A stretch of DNA of 50,064 nucleotides from Bacteroidota bacterium (GCA_003385605.1 QQUU01000003.1:1-50064); one strand, 5' to 3'; shown: positions 26,022-35,763, counted from the first letter of the stretch. The notes: generated from the letters alone by a model not told the origin. Translations and numbers: made by a program.

Positions 26022-26134
26022 AATATCTGAATGTATACTGAGTATCAACGCCATGGGTAGCGTATTGTTTTCCGTCCACAAAACTCGTTATTTAAGTGGG
26101 AAGTAGCTAACTTCCGTTTTCAATATTTCCACTC

Positions 26135-28966
26135 ATGGGTCAAGACACTCCTGCAGCTGAAAAAAAGCTGTTTTTACTAGATGCGTACGCGCTTATTTTT
26201 CGTGCATACTTCGCTTTTGCGAAGAATCCCCGCATTACATCAGGCGGTTTAGATACTTCTGCGATTTATGGTTTTACCAGCGCACTATTGGATCTGTTAA
26301 GTAAGGAGAATCCGTCTCACATCGCTGTGTGCTTTGATTTGCCGCAGCCTACAGAGCGTCATGAAATTTTCCCTGAGTACAAGGCGAACAGAGATGCTAC
26401 GCCGGAGGCTATTAAACTAGCTGTACCATATATCCATAAAATTTTGGAGGCGTTTAAAATCCCGGCGCTAGGTGTTCCAGGCTATGAGGCCGATGATGTC
26501 ATAGGGACCTTAGCGAAGAAGGCGGAGAAGGAAGGCTTCACTACGTATATGATGACTCCGGATAAGGATTTTGGCCAATTGGTTAGCGAGAACATCTTCA
26601 TGTATAGACCTGCTCGCGGAGGCAATCCTCCTGAGATTTGGGGCGAGGCTGAGGTTTGTGAAAAGTTTGACTTGGACAACGTCATGCAAGTGGTGGATTA
26701 CCTCGGTATGATGGGTGATGCCGTAGATAACATCCCCGGTCTACCTGGTGTTGGAGCAAAGACCGCGAGCAAGCTGTTGAAGCAGTACGGCTCGTTGGAA
26801 GAGACCTTGGCGCATGCAGATGAGATTAAGGGAAAGTTGGGCGAGAAGATTCGTGATAATGCTGAGCTGGGCATCTTATCGAAACGATTAGCGCGGATCA
26901 TCACTGAGGTGCCTATTGACCTTGCACCCGAGACATTGACTCGAGACCCATGGGATCAGGACGGTTTGATGGACATCTTCGAAGAGCTAGAGTTCAGAAC
27001 ACTTGGCCGTCGATTAGGTCTAAAAAGAGGGACGGAAGAATCGGTCGAAACTGCGCCAGCGCCAACAAAAAAAGTAAAGCTTACGTCCAACGATCAAATG
27101 AGTTTGTTCGGTGGAGACGATGCGCCTACACAAGAGGCTGCTGTGGTAAGTTCAAGAAACTCTGTGGCCAATTCCGACCACCTTTATCAACTGGTTGAAA
27201 CTCTCGAGGAGGCTAGGCAGTTGGCCTACTTATTGGCTGAAAAGTCTTCGGTGGCCTTTGATACTGAGACTACCTCTTTGGACGTCTTAGATGCGGAAGT
27301 CGTAGGTATGAGTTTTTCGTATGCTTCCGGCAAGGCGTATTACGTTCCGGTGCCTGCGGATAGAGCAAAAGCTGAAGAGTGGCTTATGGCGTTTAAGCCT
27401 TTCTGGGAAAGTGCGGGTGAAAAAATTGGCCAGAACATTAAATACGATTTGAGCGTATTGATGAATTACGGTGTTGAGGTGAAGGGACCATTGTTTGATA
27501 CAATGATTGCGCATTATTTGATCCAGCCCGACATGCGCCACAACATGGACATTCTTGCAGAGACCTATTTGAACTACGAGACTATCTCTATAGAATCTAT
27601 CCTTGGAAAGAAAGGAAAGAATCAGAAAAATATGCGCGATATCGAACCGGCTGCTGTACTTGATTATGCGGCAGAAGATGCAGATATCACTTTCCAGCTC
27701 AAGCAGCTTTTTGAGCCAAAGCTGGCCGAAACAGGCGTAGACAAGGTCTTCCATAACATTGAGATGCCGCTTGTTCCGGTGCTTGCTCGCATGGAGCGCG
27801 AAGGTATTAAGGTGGACGTAGATGCCTTGAATACCTACAGTGGAGAGTTGGGTGAAATTATTGTTCGACTAGAGCGGGAGATCATTGAGATGGCAGGACG
27901 TCCGTTCAATGTGGGGTCCCCACGACAGTTGGGCGAGGTATTGTTTGATGATTTAAAGTTGTCGGACAAGCCCAAGAAAACTAAGACTGGCCAATACGCT
28001 ACTTCCGAAGCAATCCTTGAGGGATTGCGTAAGAGCCATCCCATCATAGAGCATATCCTGAACTTCCGCGAGTTGAAGAAGTTGAAGAGCACTTATGTGG
28101 ATGCCTTACCAGAATTGGTCCACGTGAAGACGGGAAGAATACATACAAGCTTTAATCAGACGGTCGCTGCGACGGGCCGATTGTCTTCGACCAATCCTAA
28201 TCTTCAAAATATTCCGATCCGAACAGAAAATGGCCGAAAGGTTCGTGCGATGTTCGTGCCTGCCAATGACGAGCATATACTCATGGCGGCGGATTACAGC
28301 CAGATTGAGCTCCGTGTCATTGCGGCATTAGCGGGCGACGAGGCAATGATTAGTGCTTTTAAGAACGGCGAAGACATTCACCGTGCTACTGCAGCAAAGG
28401 TGTTTGAGGTGGCTCCTGAAGAAGTGACTAGAGAACAGCGTTCGAATGCAAAAACGGTCAATTTTGGTATCGTCTACGGGGTAAGCGCCTTTGGATTGAG
28501 CCAGCAGACCGACATGAGCCGTAAGGAAGCGAAAGCAGCCATTGACGGATACTTTAGAACTTATCCAGGCATTAAAGAGTACATGGACAAACAAGTAGCC
28601 GTTGCTCGTGAAAAGGGCTATGTAGAAACAATCACAGGTCGACGTCGCTATTTAAAAGATATTGATAGTCGTAATGCAGTGGTTCGTGGACACAGCGAAC
28701 GCAACGCGGTCAATGCACCCATCCAAGGTTCTGCGGCAGACATCATCAAACTTGCCATGATTGAGCTTGATCGTGCCATGCGTGATGCCAATATGAAGTC
28801 AAAAATGCTTCTGCAGGTGCACGATGAATTGGTCTTTGACGCTCGTATTGAGGAATTAGAGGCTTTAAAATCATTGGTCATTGAAAAAATGGAAGCGGCT
28901 GTTTCCCTAGCCGTTCCTATGGTTGCAGAGGTGGGAACCGGAGCGAATTGGCTCGAAGCACATTAA
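26135..28966 (+). CDS. polA: DNA polymerase I
   Basis: 943 residues with all three domains. The 5'-3' exonuclease (about 8-295) has LLDAYALIFRAYFAF near 13, CFDLPQPTERHEIFPEYKAN near 68 and GVPGYEADDVIG near 112. The 3'-5' proofreading domain (about 345-535) keeps the catalytic DTETTS near 374 and YAAEDADITFQL near 512, so proofreading looks active. The polymerase domain has motif A (AADYSQIELRVIAAL near 716), the O-helix (RSNAKTVNFGIVYG near 768, Phe at the dNTP-discrimination site) and motif C (LQVHDELVFD near 892). It repairs DNA and removes Okazaki primers. A small inverted repeat (GGAAGT/ACTTCC, 26099-26115) lies just upstream. Confidence 0.97.
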   Translation: MGQDTPAAEKKLFLLDAYALIFRAYFAFAKNPRITSGGLDTSAIYGFTSALLDLLSKENPSHIAVCFDLPQPTERHEIFPEYKANRDATPEAIKLAVPYIHKILEAFKIPALGVPGYEADDVIGTLAKKAEKEGFTTYMMTPDKDFGQLVSENIFMYRPARGGNPPEIWGEAEVCEKFDLDNVMQVVDYLGMMGDAVDNIPGLPGVGAKTASKLLKQYGSLEETLAHADEIKGKLGEKIRDNAELGILSKRLARIITEVPIDLAPETLTRDPWDQDGLMDIFEELEFRTLGRRLGLKRGTEESVETAPAPTKKVKLTSNDQMSLFGGDDAPTQEAAVVSSRNSVANSDHLYQLVETLEEARQLAYLLAEKSSVAFDTETTSLDVLDAEVVGMSFSYASGKAYYVPVPADRAKAEEWLMAFKPFWESAGEKIGQNIKYDLSVLMNYGVEVKGPLFDTMIAHYLIQPDMRHNMDILAETYLNYETISIESILGKKGKNQKNMRDIEPAAVLDYAAEDADITFQLKQLFEPKLAETGVDKVFHNIEMPLVPVLARMEREGIKVDVDALNTYSGELGEIIVRLEREIIEMAGRPFNVGSPRQLGEVLFDDLKLSDKPKKTKTGQYATSEAILEGLRKSHPIIEHILNFRELKKLKSTYVDALPELVHVKTGRIHTSFNQTVAATGRLSSTNPNLQNIPIRTENGRKVRAMFVPANDEHILMAADYSQIELRVIAALAGDEAMISAFKNGEDIHRATAAKVFEVAPEEVTREQRSNAKTVNFGIVYGVSAFGLSQQTDMSRKEAKAAIDGYFRTYPGIKEYMDKQVAVAREKGYVETITGRRRYLKDIDSRNAVVRGHSERNAVNAPIQGSAADIIKLAMIELDRAMRDANMKSKMLLQVHDELVFDARIEELEALKSLVIEKMEAAVSLAVPMVAEVGTGANWLEAH

Positions 28967-29008
28967 ATTTTCTAGGAGAATGTCAAAACGTTGTGAAATG
29001 TGGTATAT

Positions 29009-29028
29009 TAGTAAGTGATTACTTACTA
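29009..29028. promoter_or_regulatory. Palindromic operator before tetR
   Basis: TAGTAAGT-GATT-ACTTACTA is a perfect inverted repeat with eight-base arms that runs into the tetR start codon. TetR-family repressors commonly bind such sites to control themselves. A related 20-base site at 29553-29572 matches it at 15 of 20 positions. Confidence 0.7.
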
Positions 29029-29558
29029 TGACTAATAAACGCGATGACATCATAGCTGCTGCCCTAGATTTGTTTTCCGAAAAAGGGTATGCAGCAACTT
29101 CTACCGCTCGAATTGCTCAGGAGGCAGGCGTGAGTGAAGGCCTTATATTTCGCCATTTTAAAAACAAGCGTGGTTTGGTGGAAGAATTGCTCCAGCAGAG
29201 CAACGAGCGTTATCAGAGCGAAATTCAACAGTTTATTACTGCCGAGGATCCTTCGGAACTCCTACGTGCCTTTATAGACTACTCTGTGCGGACGATACAG
29301 TACGTGGATAGTGCAAAGATGTGGATCACTTCATTACGACTTTCCCAGGAATTGGGTATAGATCATGAGTTGCGTTACGCGGTATTGTTAGAGCGACTAG
29401 CTTGGGCCTTAGGTGCTATTGGACATGGAAAACCGACGGATGTTGCGCGCACTTTACTTAGCGCACAAGAAGGTATGTTGGCATCGGGCGCATTGGGCCA
29501 CATGGGTATTGTAGAGTCCATTGCAGCTGGAATGCGAGAATTGGTATTGAATGAGTGA
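29028..29558 (+). CDS. TetR-family transcriptional repressor
   Basis: 176 residues. The N-terminal helix-turn-helix (about 8-52) has the family pattern IIAAALDLFSEKGYAATSTA then RIAQEAGVSEGLIFRHFKNK. The C-terminal ligand domain is variable and does not show the ligand. The gene stands directly upstream of a MarR gene and a complete RND efflux system, and matched palindromes flank it (29009-29028 and 29553-29572), suggesting autoregulation and control of the downstream operon. It begins 61 bases after polA. Confidence 0.9.
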   Translation: MTNKRDDIIAAALDLFSEKGYAATSTARIAQEAGVSEGLIFRHFKNKRGLVEELLQQSNERYQSEIQQFITAEDPSELLRAFIDYSVRTIQYVDSAKMWITSLRLSQELGIDHELRYAVLLERLAWALGAIGHGKPTDVARTLLSAQEGMLASGALGHMGIVESIAAGMRELVLNE

Positions 29559-29572
29559 GTAATTACTCATTA
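29553..29572. promoter_or_regulatory. Second TetR-type operator, overlapping the tetR stop codon
   Basis: The core TGAGTAATTACTCA (29556-29569) is a perfect 14-base palindrome beginning at the tetR stop codon. Aligned on its centre with the site before tetR, 15 of 20 bases agree. A weak promoter-like TTA-N19-TATCGTTTG follows at 29577-29607. This site could let TetR repress the efflux operon. Confidence 0.6.
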
Positions 29573-29630
29573 TATGTTAGTTTTATCGTCTCAACGAGTA
29601 TCGTTTGATTTTCATTGAGGTTATAACACG

Positions 29631-29663
29631 AAATCCTGGGCACATGGTGGCCCGGGATTTTTT
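29631..29663 (+). terminator. Intrinsic terminator after tetR
   Basis: AAATCCTGGGC / GCCCGGGATTT form an 11-base stem with one T-G pair and an eight-base loop, followed by TTT. It probably ends tetR transcription. If a promoter exists at the second TetR site, it would instead lie in the efflux operon leader. Confidence 0.8.
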
Positions 29664-29698
29664 GTTAAAAAGAGGATTTCTGTGAACATTTATGGTCT

Positions 29699-29722
29699 AA
29701 TTGTTGTATTTATGCAACAATT
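29699..29722. promoter_or_regulatory. Candidate MarR operator before the efflux operon
   Basis: AATTGTTG, an eight-base spacer, then CAACAATT: a perfect inverted repeat 20 bases before the likely marR start. The TTG...CAA half-sites resemble those of MarR/SlyA-type regulators. The regulator encoded next is the obvious candidate binder. Confidence 0.6.
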
Positions 29723-29742
29723 GTTCAAACACCCTTAGCAAT

Positions 29743-30198
29743 TTGACCTCGAACATCACCAATTTTCTTCCGTACCTAATAGGAAGAGCTCATAAAAACC
29801 TGAGAAACATCATGGTTTCAGAGCTCCAAAACAAGGGGCTGCATATTAATGCGGCTGCTTTGCCTATTCTCGGCAAGATGCTTCTTGGAGGTGGTTCAGT
29901 GCAGCAAGGAGCTCTTGTGGAACTCCTTGAGGTTGATCGGCACCGAGTGAGCCGTATGGTCAAGGAGTTGCAAGAGGCGGACATTGTAGCCGTGGAGCAG
30001 AATCCAGAGAACAAGAGAGAGAATATCTTGGTATTTACCGAGCACGGAAAATCAGTGATTAGGATCATTGATGAAACGGCGGTGGACATTACAGAATTGG
30101 CTTTCAAAGGAATTTCAAAAGAAGCTCGAGAAATCACCGAGCACACATTACGACAAATCACCATAAACCTCAATCCAGAAAATTATGAAGTGGGTTAA
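29743..30198 (+). CDS. MarR-family transcriptional regulator
   Basis: 151 residues if it starts at the TTG at 29743. This gives the normal MarR opening NFLPYLIGRAHKNLRNIM; the only in-frame ATG (29812) would remove the first helix, and a TTG at 29701 lies inside the candidate operator. The winged helix is clear: ALPILGKMLLGGGSVQQGAL, VDRHRVSRMVKELQEADIVA, then a wing NPENKRENILVFTEHGK. It probably senses a small compound and represses the operon. It overlaps the adaptor gene by 14 bases, so it is the first gene of the RND operon. Confidence 0.82.
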   Translation: MTSNITNFLPYLIGRAHKNLRNIMVSELQNKGLHINAAALPILGKMLLGGGSVQQGALVELLEVDRHRVSRMVKELQEADIVAVEQNPENKRENILVFTEHGKSVIRIIDETAVDITELAFKGISKEAREITEHTLRQITINLNPENYEVG

Positions 30199-31291
30199 AA
30201 ATGCGATCATCGCAGTAGCTATCCTAGCCGTAGGATTATTCGTTTCAAAAACCTTAGGCGGCATGTCCACTAAGGAAGAAATCAAGGAAGACAACATGAA
30301 GCTCCAGGTCAGTGTACTGGAGGCAAAGCTTGATACAGTGGCCCTTCCGTTAACCGTTTATGGCCGTTTGAATGCTGCCAACAGAGCGGACCTCCTTGCT
30401 GAGGTAAGTGGAACGTTTAAAGGCAGCGACCGTGCCTTCTTGGAAGGGACTAGATTCTCTAAAGGCGAGACCATCATTCGTCTCGACGATAGTGAAGCGC
30501 GTGCCAATGCGATGAGTGTAAAAGGCAATTTCATCAATGCGTTGTTGGCCATTTTACCGGATTTGAATCAAGATTACCCTTCGGACTATGCCCGATTCAA
30601 AGCGTACTACGATAACACAAGCTTGGAGAAATCTTTAGAGCCATTGCCATCGGCAGAAGGTAAGCTCGAGAAGTTCTTAATCGCTCGTGGCATTCAAGGG
30701 GCCTACTTCCAAGCCAAGAGTGCAGAGGAGCGTCTGGCAAAGTTTAGCATCAAGGCACCTTTTAATGGGGTCGTGGCTGCAGCGAACGTAAAGCCGGGCA
30801 ACCTAGTGAGTCCAGGACGTGCTTTGGGAACCTTTGTAAATACCGACAGCTACGAATTACGTAGCGCTGTGAGCCTTCGTTATGCCGACCAGTTGAGCGT
30901 AGGACAAAAAGTTGCTTTTAGCTCTCCAGATATCGCAGGAGATTGGACGGGTACTATCTCGAGAATAGCTCCAGTGGTGGACGCAGCTTCTCAAAGCATC
31001 AATATTGTTACCACTGTACGTGGCGCAGCCTTGCGCGAAGGCATGTACCTCACCGGACAAATTCAAGGAATAGAAGTAATGGATGCCCTGAAACTGCCTG
31101 CATCGATGGTCTTTGACAATAAGTACATGTACATGATCGAAAGCGACAGCGTTTTGGCAAAGAACGAGGTTGAGGTTGTGGAATGGTTGGACAACGAGGT
31201 GATTGTTCGTGGGGTAGCAAATGGTGCTACGTTGGTGAACGAGCCGACGCTGAAAGCGGCGGCGGGATTGGTTGTTGTACCTGTGAAATAA
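30185..31291 (+). CDS. RND efflux periplasmic adaptor (membrane fusion protein, HlyD family)
   Basis: 368 residues. One N-terminal hydrophobic segment (NAIIAVAILAVGLFVSKTLG) anchors it. It has a lipoyl/barrel-sandwich half-motif (LNAANRADLLAEVSGTF near 59, KGETIIRLDD near 93), a helical hairpin (about 110-180) and the returning half-motif AKFSIKAPFNGVVAAANVKP near 182, followed by a beta-barrel (GTISRIAPVVDAASQSINIV near 258). It connects the inner-membrane pump with the outer-membrane channel. It lies in the operon marR, adaptor, pump, tolC-like, with the pump starting 7 bases later. Confidence 0.92.
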   Translation: MKWVKNAIIAVAILAVGLFVSKTLGGMSTKEEIKEDNMKLQVSVLEAKLDTVALPLTVYGRLNAANRADLLAEVSGTFKGSDRAFLEGTRFSKGETIIRLDDSEARANAMSVKGNFINALLAILPDLNQDYPSDYARFKAYYDNTSLEKSLEPLPSAEGKLEKFLIARGIQGAYFQAKSAEERLAKFSIKAPFNGVVAAANVKPGNLVSPGRALGTFVNTDSYELRSAVSLRYADQLSVGQKVAFSSPDIAGDWTGTISRIAPVVDAASQSINIVTTVRGAALREGMYLTGQIQGIEVMDALKLPASMVFDNKYMYMIESDSVLAKNEVEVVEWLDNEVIVRGVANGATLVNEPTLKAAAGLVVVPVK

Positions 31292-31298
31292 GGGAGCC

Positions 31299-34200
31299 AT
31301 GAAGAGATTAATTGAATTTTTCATCAAATATCCCGTTGGGGTAGACGCCCTTTTAATTGGGTTCTTCTTCTTCGGTTGGATCAGCTACGGTAAGCTGAAT
31401 ACCACCTTCTTCCCATTGGTGGAGAGCCGCGATATCACCATTAGTGCTGTATATCCGGGTGCCTCCCCTGAGGAGATTGAAGAAGGGGTAGTCAATAAGA
31501 TCGAGCAAAACCTCAAGGGCTTAACTGGGGTCGAGCAATACACGTCTACCTCGAACGAGAATCGGGCCTCTATTAATGTGAAGGTCATCAAAGGGTACGA
31601 CACAGACCTAGTGCTGGAGGACGTGAAGAATGCCGTACAGAGTGTGCCTTCTTTCCCTACCGGTTTGGAGCCAATTCGTGTTGCCAAACGAGAGAACAGA
31701 ACGCTCGCCATGAGCATAGCCCTGACTGGTGAAGGAGTTGATCTCATTAGTTTGAAGCAAGAAGGACGTAAAATAGAGCAGGAACTTCGCCTACAGGACG
31801 GTATCTCCAAAGTTTCTTTGAGCGGATTTCCAGCGGAAGAGATCGAGATCGCCTTGGACAAAAGCACCTTGCGCAAGTACGACCTAAGTCTCTCGCAGAT
31901 TGCCAATGCATTGCGCACAACCAACCTAGACATCACTGGGGGGACCATTAAGGGAACTCAAGAAGAGATGTTGATTCGCTCGCGCAACAAGCAGTACGAC
32001 GCGAAAGACCTTCAAAATGTGGTGGTATTCACCCGTCCTACTGGCCAGACTATTCGCCTAAAAGATGTAGGTACCGTACGTAACCGCTGGGCAGATAGTC
32101 CTTCGAGAGCCGCATTCAACGGGATCAATTCTGTTGAGATTAGCGTAAACAATACCGACCAAGAGGATTTGTTGAGCACGTGTGAGTTCGTGAACAACTA
32201 CGTGAAGGAGTACAATGCGAACAATGATCACATGCGCTTGGATGTCATCACGGATTTTTCCATCACCCTACAACAACGTAAAGACTTGCTCTTTGAGAAC
32301 GGGCTGCTTGGATTCTTCCTGGTACTCATTCTATTGACGCTTTTCTTGAACCTGCGATTGGCTTTCTGGGTAGCTATTGGTATTCCGGTTTCATTTGCAG
32401 GAATGTTCATTTTGGCGACCTATTTCGGCATTACCATCAACGTTATTTCGCTGTTCGGTATGATCGTGGTTATTGGTATCCTCGTGGACGACGGGATTGT
32501 CATCGCCGAGAACATCTATGCGCACTTTGAGCGTGGAAAGCCGCTACTTCGTGCCGCACTGGACGGTACTGTAGAGGTTATTCCTTCGGTAGTGAGTGCC
32601 GTTTTGACGACCATTATCGCCTTCTCCTCGTTCTTTTTCTTGGACGGTAGAGCCGGAGATTTCTTCTCCGAAATGTCCTTTATTGTCATCGCGACGTTGG
32701 CCGTTTCTTTGATCGAGGGGCTCCTGTTCCTTCCGACCCACCTGTCTCACGCCAAGCTTGAGCGCAATGCGAAGATGAACCCGGTACAGAGCGCTGCAAC
32801 GAAGGCGTTGTTTAGATTCAGAGATAAGATTTATGCACCGTTCTTACGCTGGTCGCTGCACAACAAGATTATTACCATTAGTTTCTTCTTTGCAGTGATG
32901 TTTGTGACTTTTGGGGCCATTGGTGGCGGAATCATCCGTACCCAATTCTTCCCGTTCATCGAGCGCGACAACATCAACATCAGCTTGGATATGCCAGCGG
33001 GGACGAATGAAGCGGTGACACAGAAGTGGATTGACCATATTGAATCGACTGTTTGGGCAGTTAATGAGCAATACAAAAGCGAACGCGAGGACAGCCTGGA
33101 TGTGGTTCGAGCCATTCAAAAGAATATTGGCCCGATCTCTTCAAAAGCGCGCTTGAACGTCATTCTGCTGGATAGCGAGACTCGATTAACGCCTTCCTAC
33201 CTCATTCAAAATGACATTCGAAAGGCAGCAGGGGAGATTGAAGGTGCGGATAATGTAAGCTTTGGTGGTGTTCAGGCCTTCGGTAAGCCTATTTCAATTT
33301 CACTAGTCAGCTATGACCTTGTGGAACTCAAAGCAGCCAAAGAAGCGCTGAAGGCAAAACTCAAACTCATGGATGCCTTGACCGACGTTATTGATAACGA
33401 TCAGAAAGGAATTCGCGAGGTGACCCTTGAGCTCACCGATAAGGCCCGCTATTTAGGCCTTACCCCAGGAGCCGTTATGACTCAAGTTCGTGAAACCTTC
33501 TTCGGGGCGCAGGTGCAACGCTTGCAACGCGGTGAGGACGAGGTGAAAGTGTGGGTGCGCTTGGACGAAAAGGACCGCAAGCAATTGTGGGATTTGGAGG
33601 AATTGCTCATCACTACTCCACAGGGCAATGTTCCGCTAAGGGAATTGGCCACGTATACTATTGAAAGGGGAACGGTCAACATCAACCACCTTGACGGGCA
33701 ACGTGAGTACCGTGTGGAGAGCGATTTGAGCAGTCCTAACGGTTCGGCGCCAGCGCTACTTTCGCAGATTAAGGCCGACATCTTGCCTGAAATTTTCGCA
33801 AAGTATCCTTCGGTAACCGCGCGTTACGAAGGCCAGCAGAAAGAAAGCCAGAAGACCCAAGACAGCTCACAGACGGTGATGCCACTGATTCTCTTCCTGA
33901 TCATTTTAACCATCACCTTTACGTTCCGTTCACTGGTGCAGACCATTGTCATTATGCTTCTTATCCCACTCAGTTTGACTGGGGTAGCTTGGGGTCACTG
34001 GATCCATGGAATGCCAATGTCTATACTTAGCTTCCTTGGGGTTGTAGCGCTCATCGGTATTATCGTGAACGACAGTTTGGTGCTGGTGAGTAAATACAAC
34101 ATCAACGTCAAGGGTGGGCAGAAGGTGTACGATGCCATCTTTAATGCAGGAATCAGCCGATTCCGCGCCATCTTCTTGACCACTGTGACCACCATTGCTG

Positions 34201-34460
34201 GTCTGGCGCCGCTCATCTTTGAAACGTCCTTCCAAGCACAGTTCCTCATCCCGATGGCGGTGGCTATTGCTTACGGAATTGGTTTTGCGACGATGTTGAC
34301 CCTTGTGGTCTTGCCGTCGATGATGGCCCTAGTGAATGATGCACGCGTTCTGATGCGCCACATCTGGACGAATGAGAAACCTACTCGCGAAGAAGTCGAG
34401 CCGGCCATTAAGGAAATGAAGAGTGAACAATACTTTAAAGAATTGAATAATGCTGAATAA
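31299..34460 (+). CDS. RND efflux pump permease (AcrB/MexB-like, HAE type)
   Basis: 1053 residues, the normal size for an RND pump. It has the first membrane helix near residue 13, two large periplasmic loops and two blocks of membrane helices. Recognisable parts are FFPLVESRDITISAVYPGAS near 36, EEIEEGVVNKIE near 56 and, in TM4, GMIVVIGILVDDGIVIAENI, where the DD pair carries the proton-relay aspartates. The second half has FLGVVALIGIIVNDSLVLVS near 905. The acidic relay pair indicates proton-driven drug/hydrophobic-compound export rather than a pure metal pump, but the substrate is unknown. Its end overlaps the tolC-like gene by 11 bases. Confidence 0.93.
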   Translation: MKRLIEFFIKYPVGVDALLIGFFFFGWISYGKLNTTFFPLVESRDITISAVYPGASPEEIEEGVVNKIEQNLKGLTGVEQYTSTSNENRASINVKVIKGYDTDLVLEDVKNAVQSVPSFPTGLEPIRVAKRENRTLAMSIALTGEGVDLISLKQEGRKIEQELRLQDGISKVSLSGFPAEEIEIALDKSTLRKYDLSLSQIANALRTTNLDITGGTIKGTQEEMLIRSRNKQYDAKDLQNVVVFTRPTGQTIRLKDVGTVRNRWADSPSRAAFNGINSVEISVNNTDQEDLLSTCEFVNNYVKEYNANNDHMRLDVITDFSITLQQRKDLLFENGLLGFFLVLILLTLFLNLRLAFWVAIGIPVSFAGMFILATYFGITINVISLFGMIVVIGILVDDGIVIAENIYAHFERGKPLLRAALDGTVEVIPSVVSAVLTTIIAFSSFFFLDGRAGDFFSEMSFIVIATLAVSLIEGLLFLPTHLSHAKLERNAKMNPVQSAATKALFRFRDKIYAPFLRWSLHNKIITISFFFAVMFVTFGAIGGGIIRTQFFPFIERDNINISLDMPAGTNEAVTQKWIDHIESTVWAVNEQYKSEREDSLDVVRAIQKNIGPISSKARLNVILLDSETRLTPSYLIQNDIRKAAGEIEGADNVSFGGVQAFGKPISISLVSYDLVELKAAKEALKAKLKLMDALTDVIDNDQKGIREVTLELTDKARYLGLTPGAVMTQVRETFFGAQVQRLQRGEDEVKVWVRLDEKDRKQLWDLEELLITTPQGNVPLRELATYTIERGTVNINHLDGQREYRVESDLSSPNGSAPALLSQIKADILPEIFAKYPSVTARYEGQQKESQKTQDSSQTVMPLILFLIILTITFTFRSLVQTIVIMLLIPLSLTGVAWGHWIHGMPMSILSFLGVVALIGIIVNDSLVLVSKYNINVKGGQKVYDAIFNAGISRFRAIFLTTVTTIAGLAPLIFETSFQAQFLIPMAVAIAYGIGFATMLTLVVLPSMMALVNDARVLMRHIWTNEKPTREEVEPAIKEMKSEQYFKELNNAE

Positions 34461-35763
34461 GAGAATCTTCATCGCCGCAGCACTGCTTCTAGGTTGGAGC
34501 AGCTACGGACAGAATGTGTTGACATTGGACAATGCATTGAGCTTGGCATTGGAGCACAACCACGATTTGCACATTGCACGCTTAGATGCTGAGCAGGCAG
34601 CAAATTCTGCAACCCAGGGCAATGCCGGCCGCCTTCCTAGTCTTACAGCTTCGGCGGGTACCAACTACAGCAATCAGAATTCAAACCTTGAATTTGCTAC
34701 GGGACAGACCCAAGATGTCGAAGGTGCGGAGTCGCTCTCGCAGAATGCGTCGTTGGGCGTGAGTCAGGTCTTATTTGCAGGAGGCCGCATACAGCGCAGC
34801 TACCAATTGTTGAATAGTGCTAAAAAAGCAGCGGACCTCGCTCAAAAGCAGGCCATGGAAAATACCATCGCCCAGGTCTGGTCGCAGTACACAGGGATTT
34901 CATTGTTGCAGCGCACGGTAGCAACGGCAGCAGAGAACTTCAATATTAGCAAAGAGCGTTTTGATAAGGCACAATTGACCAACGAGCTTGGCGGATCAAA
35001 TTCAACGGACCTCATGGCCGCGAAAGTGGATATGAATCGCGACAAGGTAGAATTGATGGAGGCGGAGACGCAGTTGGAATCGGCCAAGAATTCATTTGCA
35101 GCCTTTATTGGTTACCAGGAGGCATTTACGGTTTCAGATCAGACAGGATTGAACTTGGAGGAGCACTTCGATGAGGAAAAAACGCTCGAGATTATGCGTG
35201 CCGGCAATACGGCTTTGCAGTTGGCTGGAATTTCAGCAGAGACCGCTCGTATTCAACAGCAGTTGCAACAGGCAACGCTCTTTCCAACCATTGCAGCCCA
35301 AGCGAGCTACGGACTGAACCAAAGCCAAGCAGAAGCAGGCTTTTTAAGCTCTTCGCAGCAGACCGGTTTGAATGCAGGCATAAGCGTACAGTACAATCTG
35401 TTTAGCGGTTTCCAAAGTCGCACGCAGCGTCAGAATGCGAAGCTCGAAGTATTGAAAGCAGAGCATCGAGAAGCGCAAACCCAGGAGCTTATTGAGAATA
35501 CGGTTAAGAACGCGGTACGCGCCTTCAATAATGCCGCTGCTGTAGCTAAGATTGAATCGGACAATGCAGAGGTTGCAAACCAGCGCATGCTTAAAGTGAA
35601 TGAGCTCTACAGCCTTGGGCAAGCTTCCTCCTTGGAGCAGCGTCAAGCCCAGCTGGCCTGGTTGGCCGCTGAAAACGGAAAATCTTCCGCCCAGTTTAGG
35701 GCCGTCAATGCACAGATTGCCCTGTACCAACTGATGGGTACATTGCTCATTACGGAGAAATAA
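34450..35763 (+). CDS. TolC-family outer-membrane efflux channel
   Basis: 437 residues with a signal peptide (AALLLGWSSYGQ, cut near residue 20). Two tandem OEP repeats of long helices and short strands are visible: LTLDNALSLALEHNHDLHIA near 24 with ASLGVSQVLFAGGRIQRSYQ near 96, and NAGISVQYNLFSGFQSRTQR near 306 with a long coiled helix after it. The protein forms the trimeric exit duct for the RND pump. It is the last gene of the operon and is followed by a strong terminator. Confidence 0.92.
   Translation: MLNKRIFIAAALLLGWSSYGQNVLTLDNALSLALEHNHDLHIARLDAEQAANSATQGNAGRLPSLTASAGTNYSNQNSNLEFATGQTQDVEGAESLSQNASLGVSQVLFAGGRIQRSYQLLNSAKKAADLAQKQAMENTIAQVWSQYTGISLLQRTVATAAENFNISKERFDKAQLTNELGGSNSTDLMAAKVDMNRDKVELMEAETQLESAKNSFAAFIGYQEAFTVSDQTGLNLEEHFDEEKTLEIMRAGNTALQLAGISAETARIQQQLQQATLFPTIAAQASYGLNQSQAEAGFLSSSQQTGLNAGISVQYNLFSGFQSRTQRQNAKLEVLKAEHREAQTQELIENTVKNAVRAFNNAAAVAKIESDNAEVANQRMLKVNELYSLGQASSLEQRQAQLAWLAAENGKSSAQFRAVNAQIALYQLMGTLLITEK

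Noticed and set aside
27287-27754. 155-codon open frame opposite polA
   Set aside because: polA is intact across this stretch; the antisense translation has no family features.
31385-31948. 187-codon open frame opposite the RND pump
   Set aside because: It lies wholly within the pump gene, is serine-rich and low in information, and matches nothing known.
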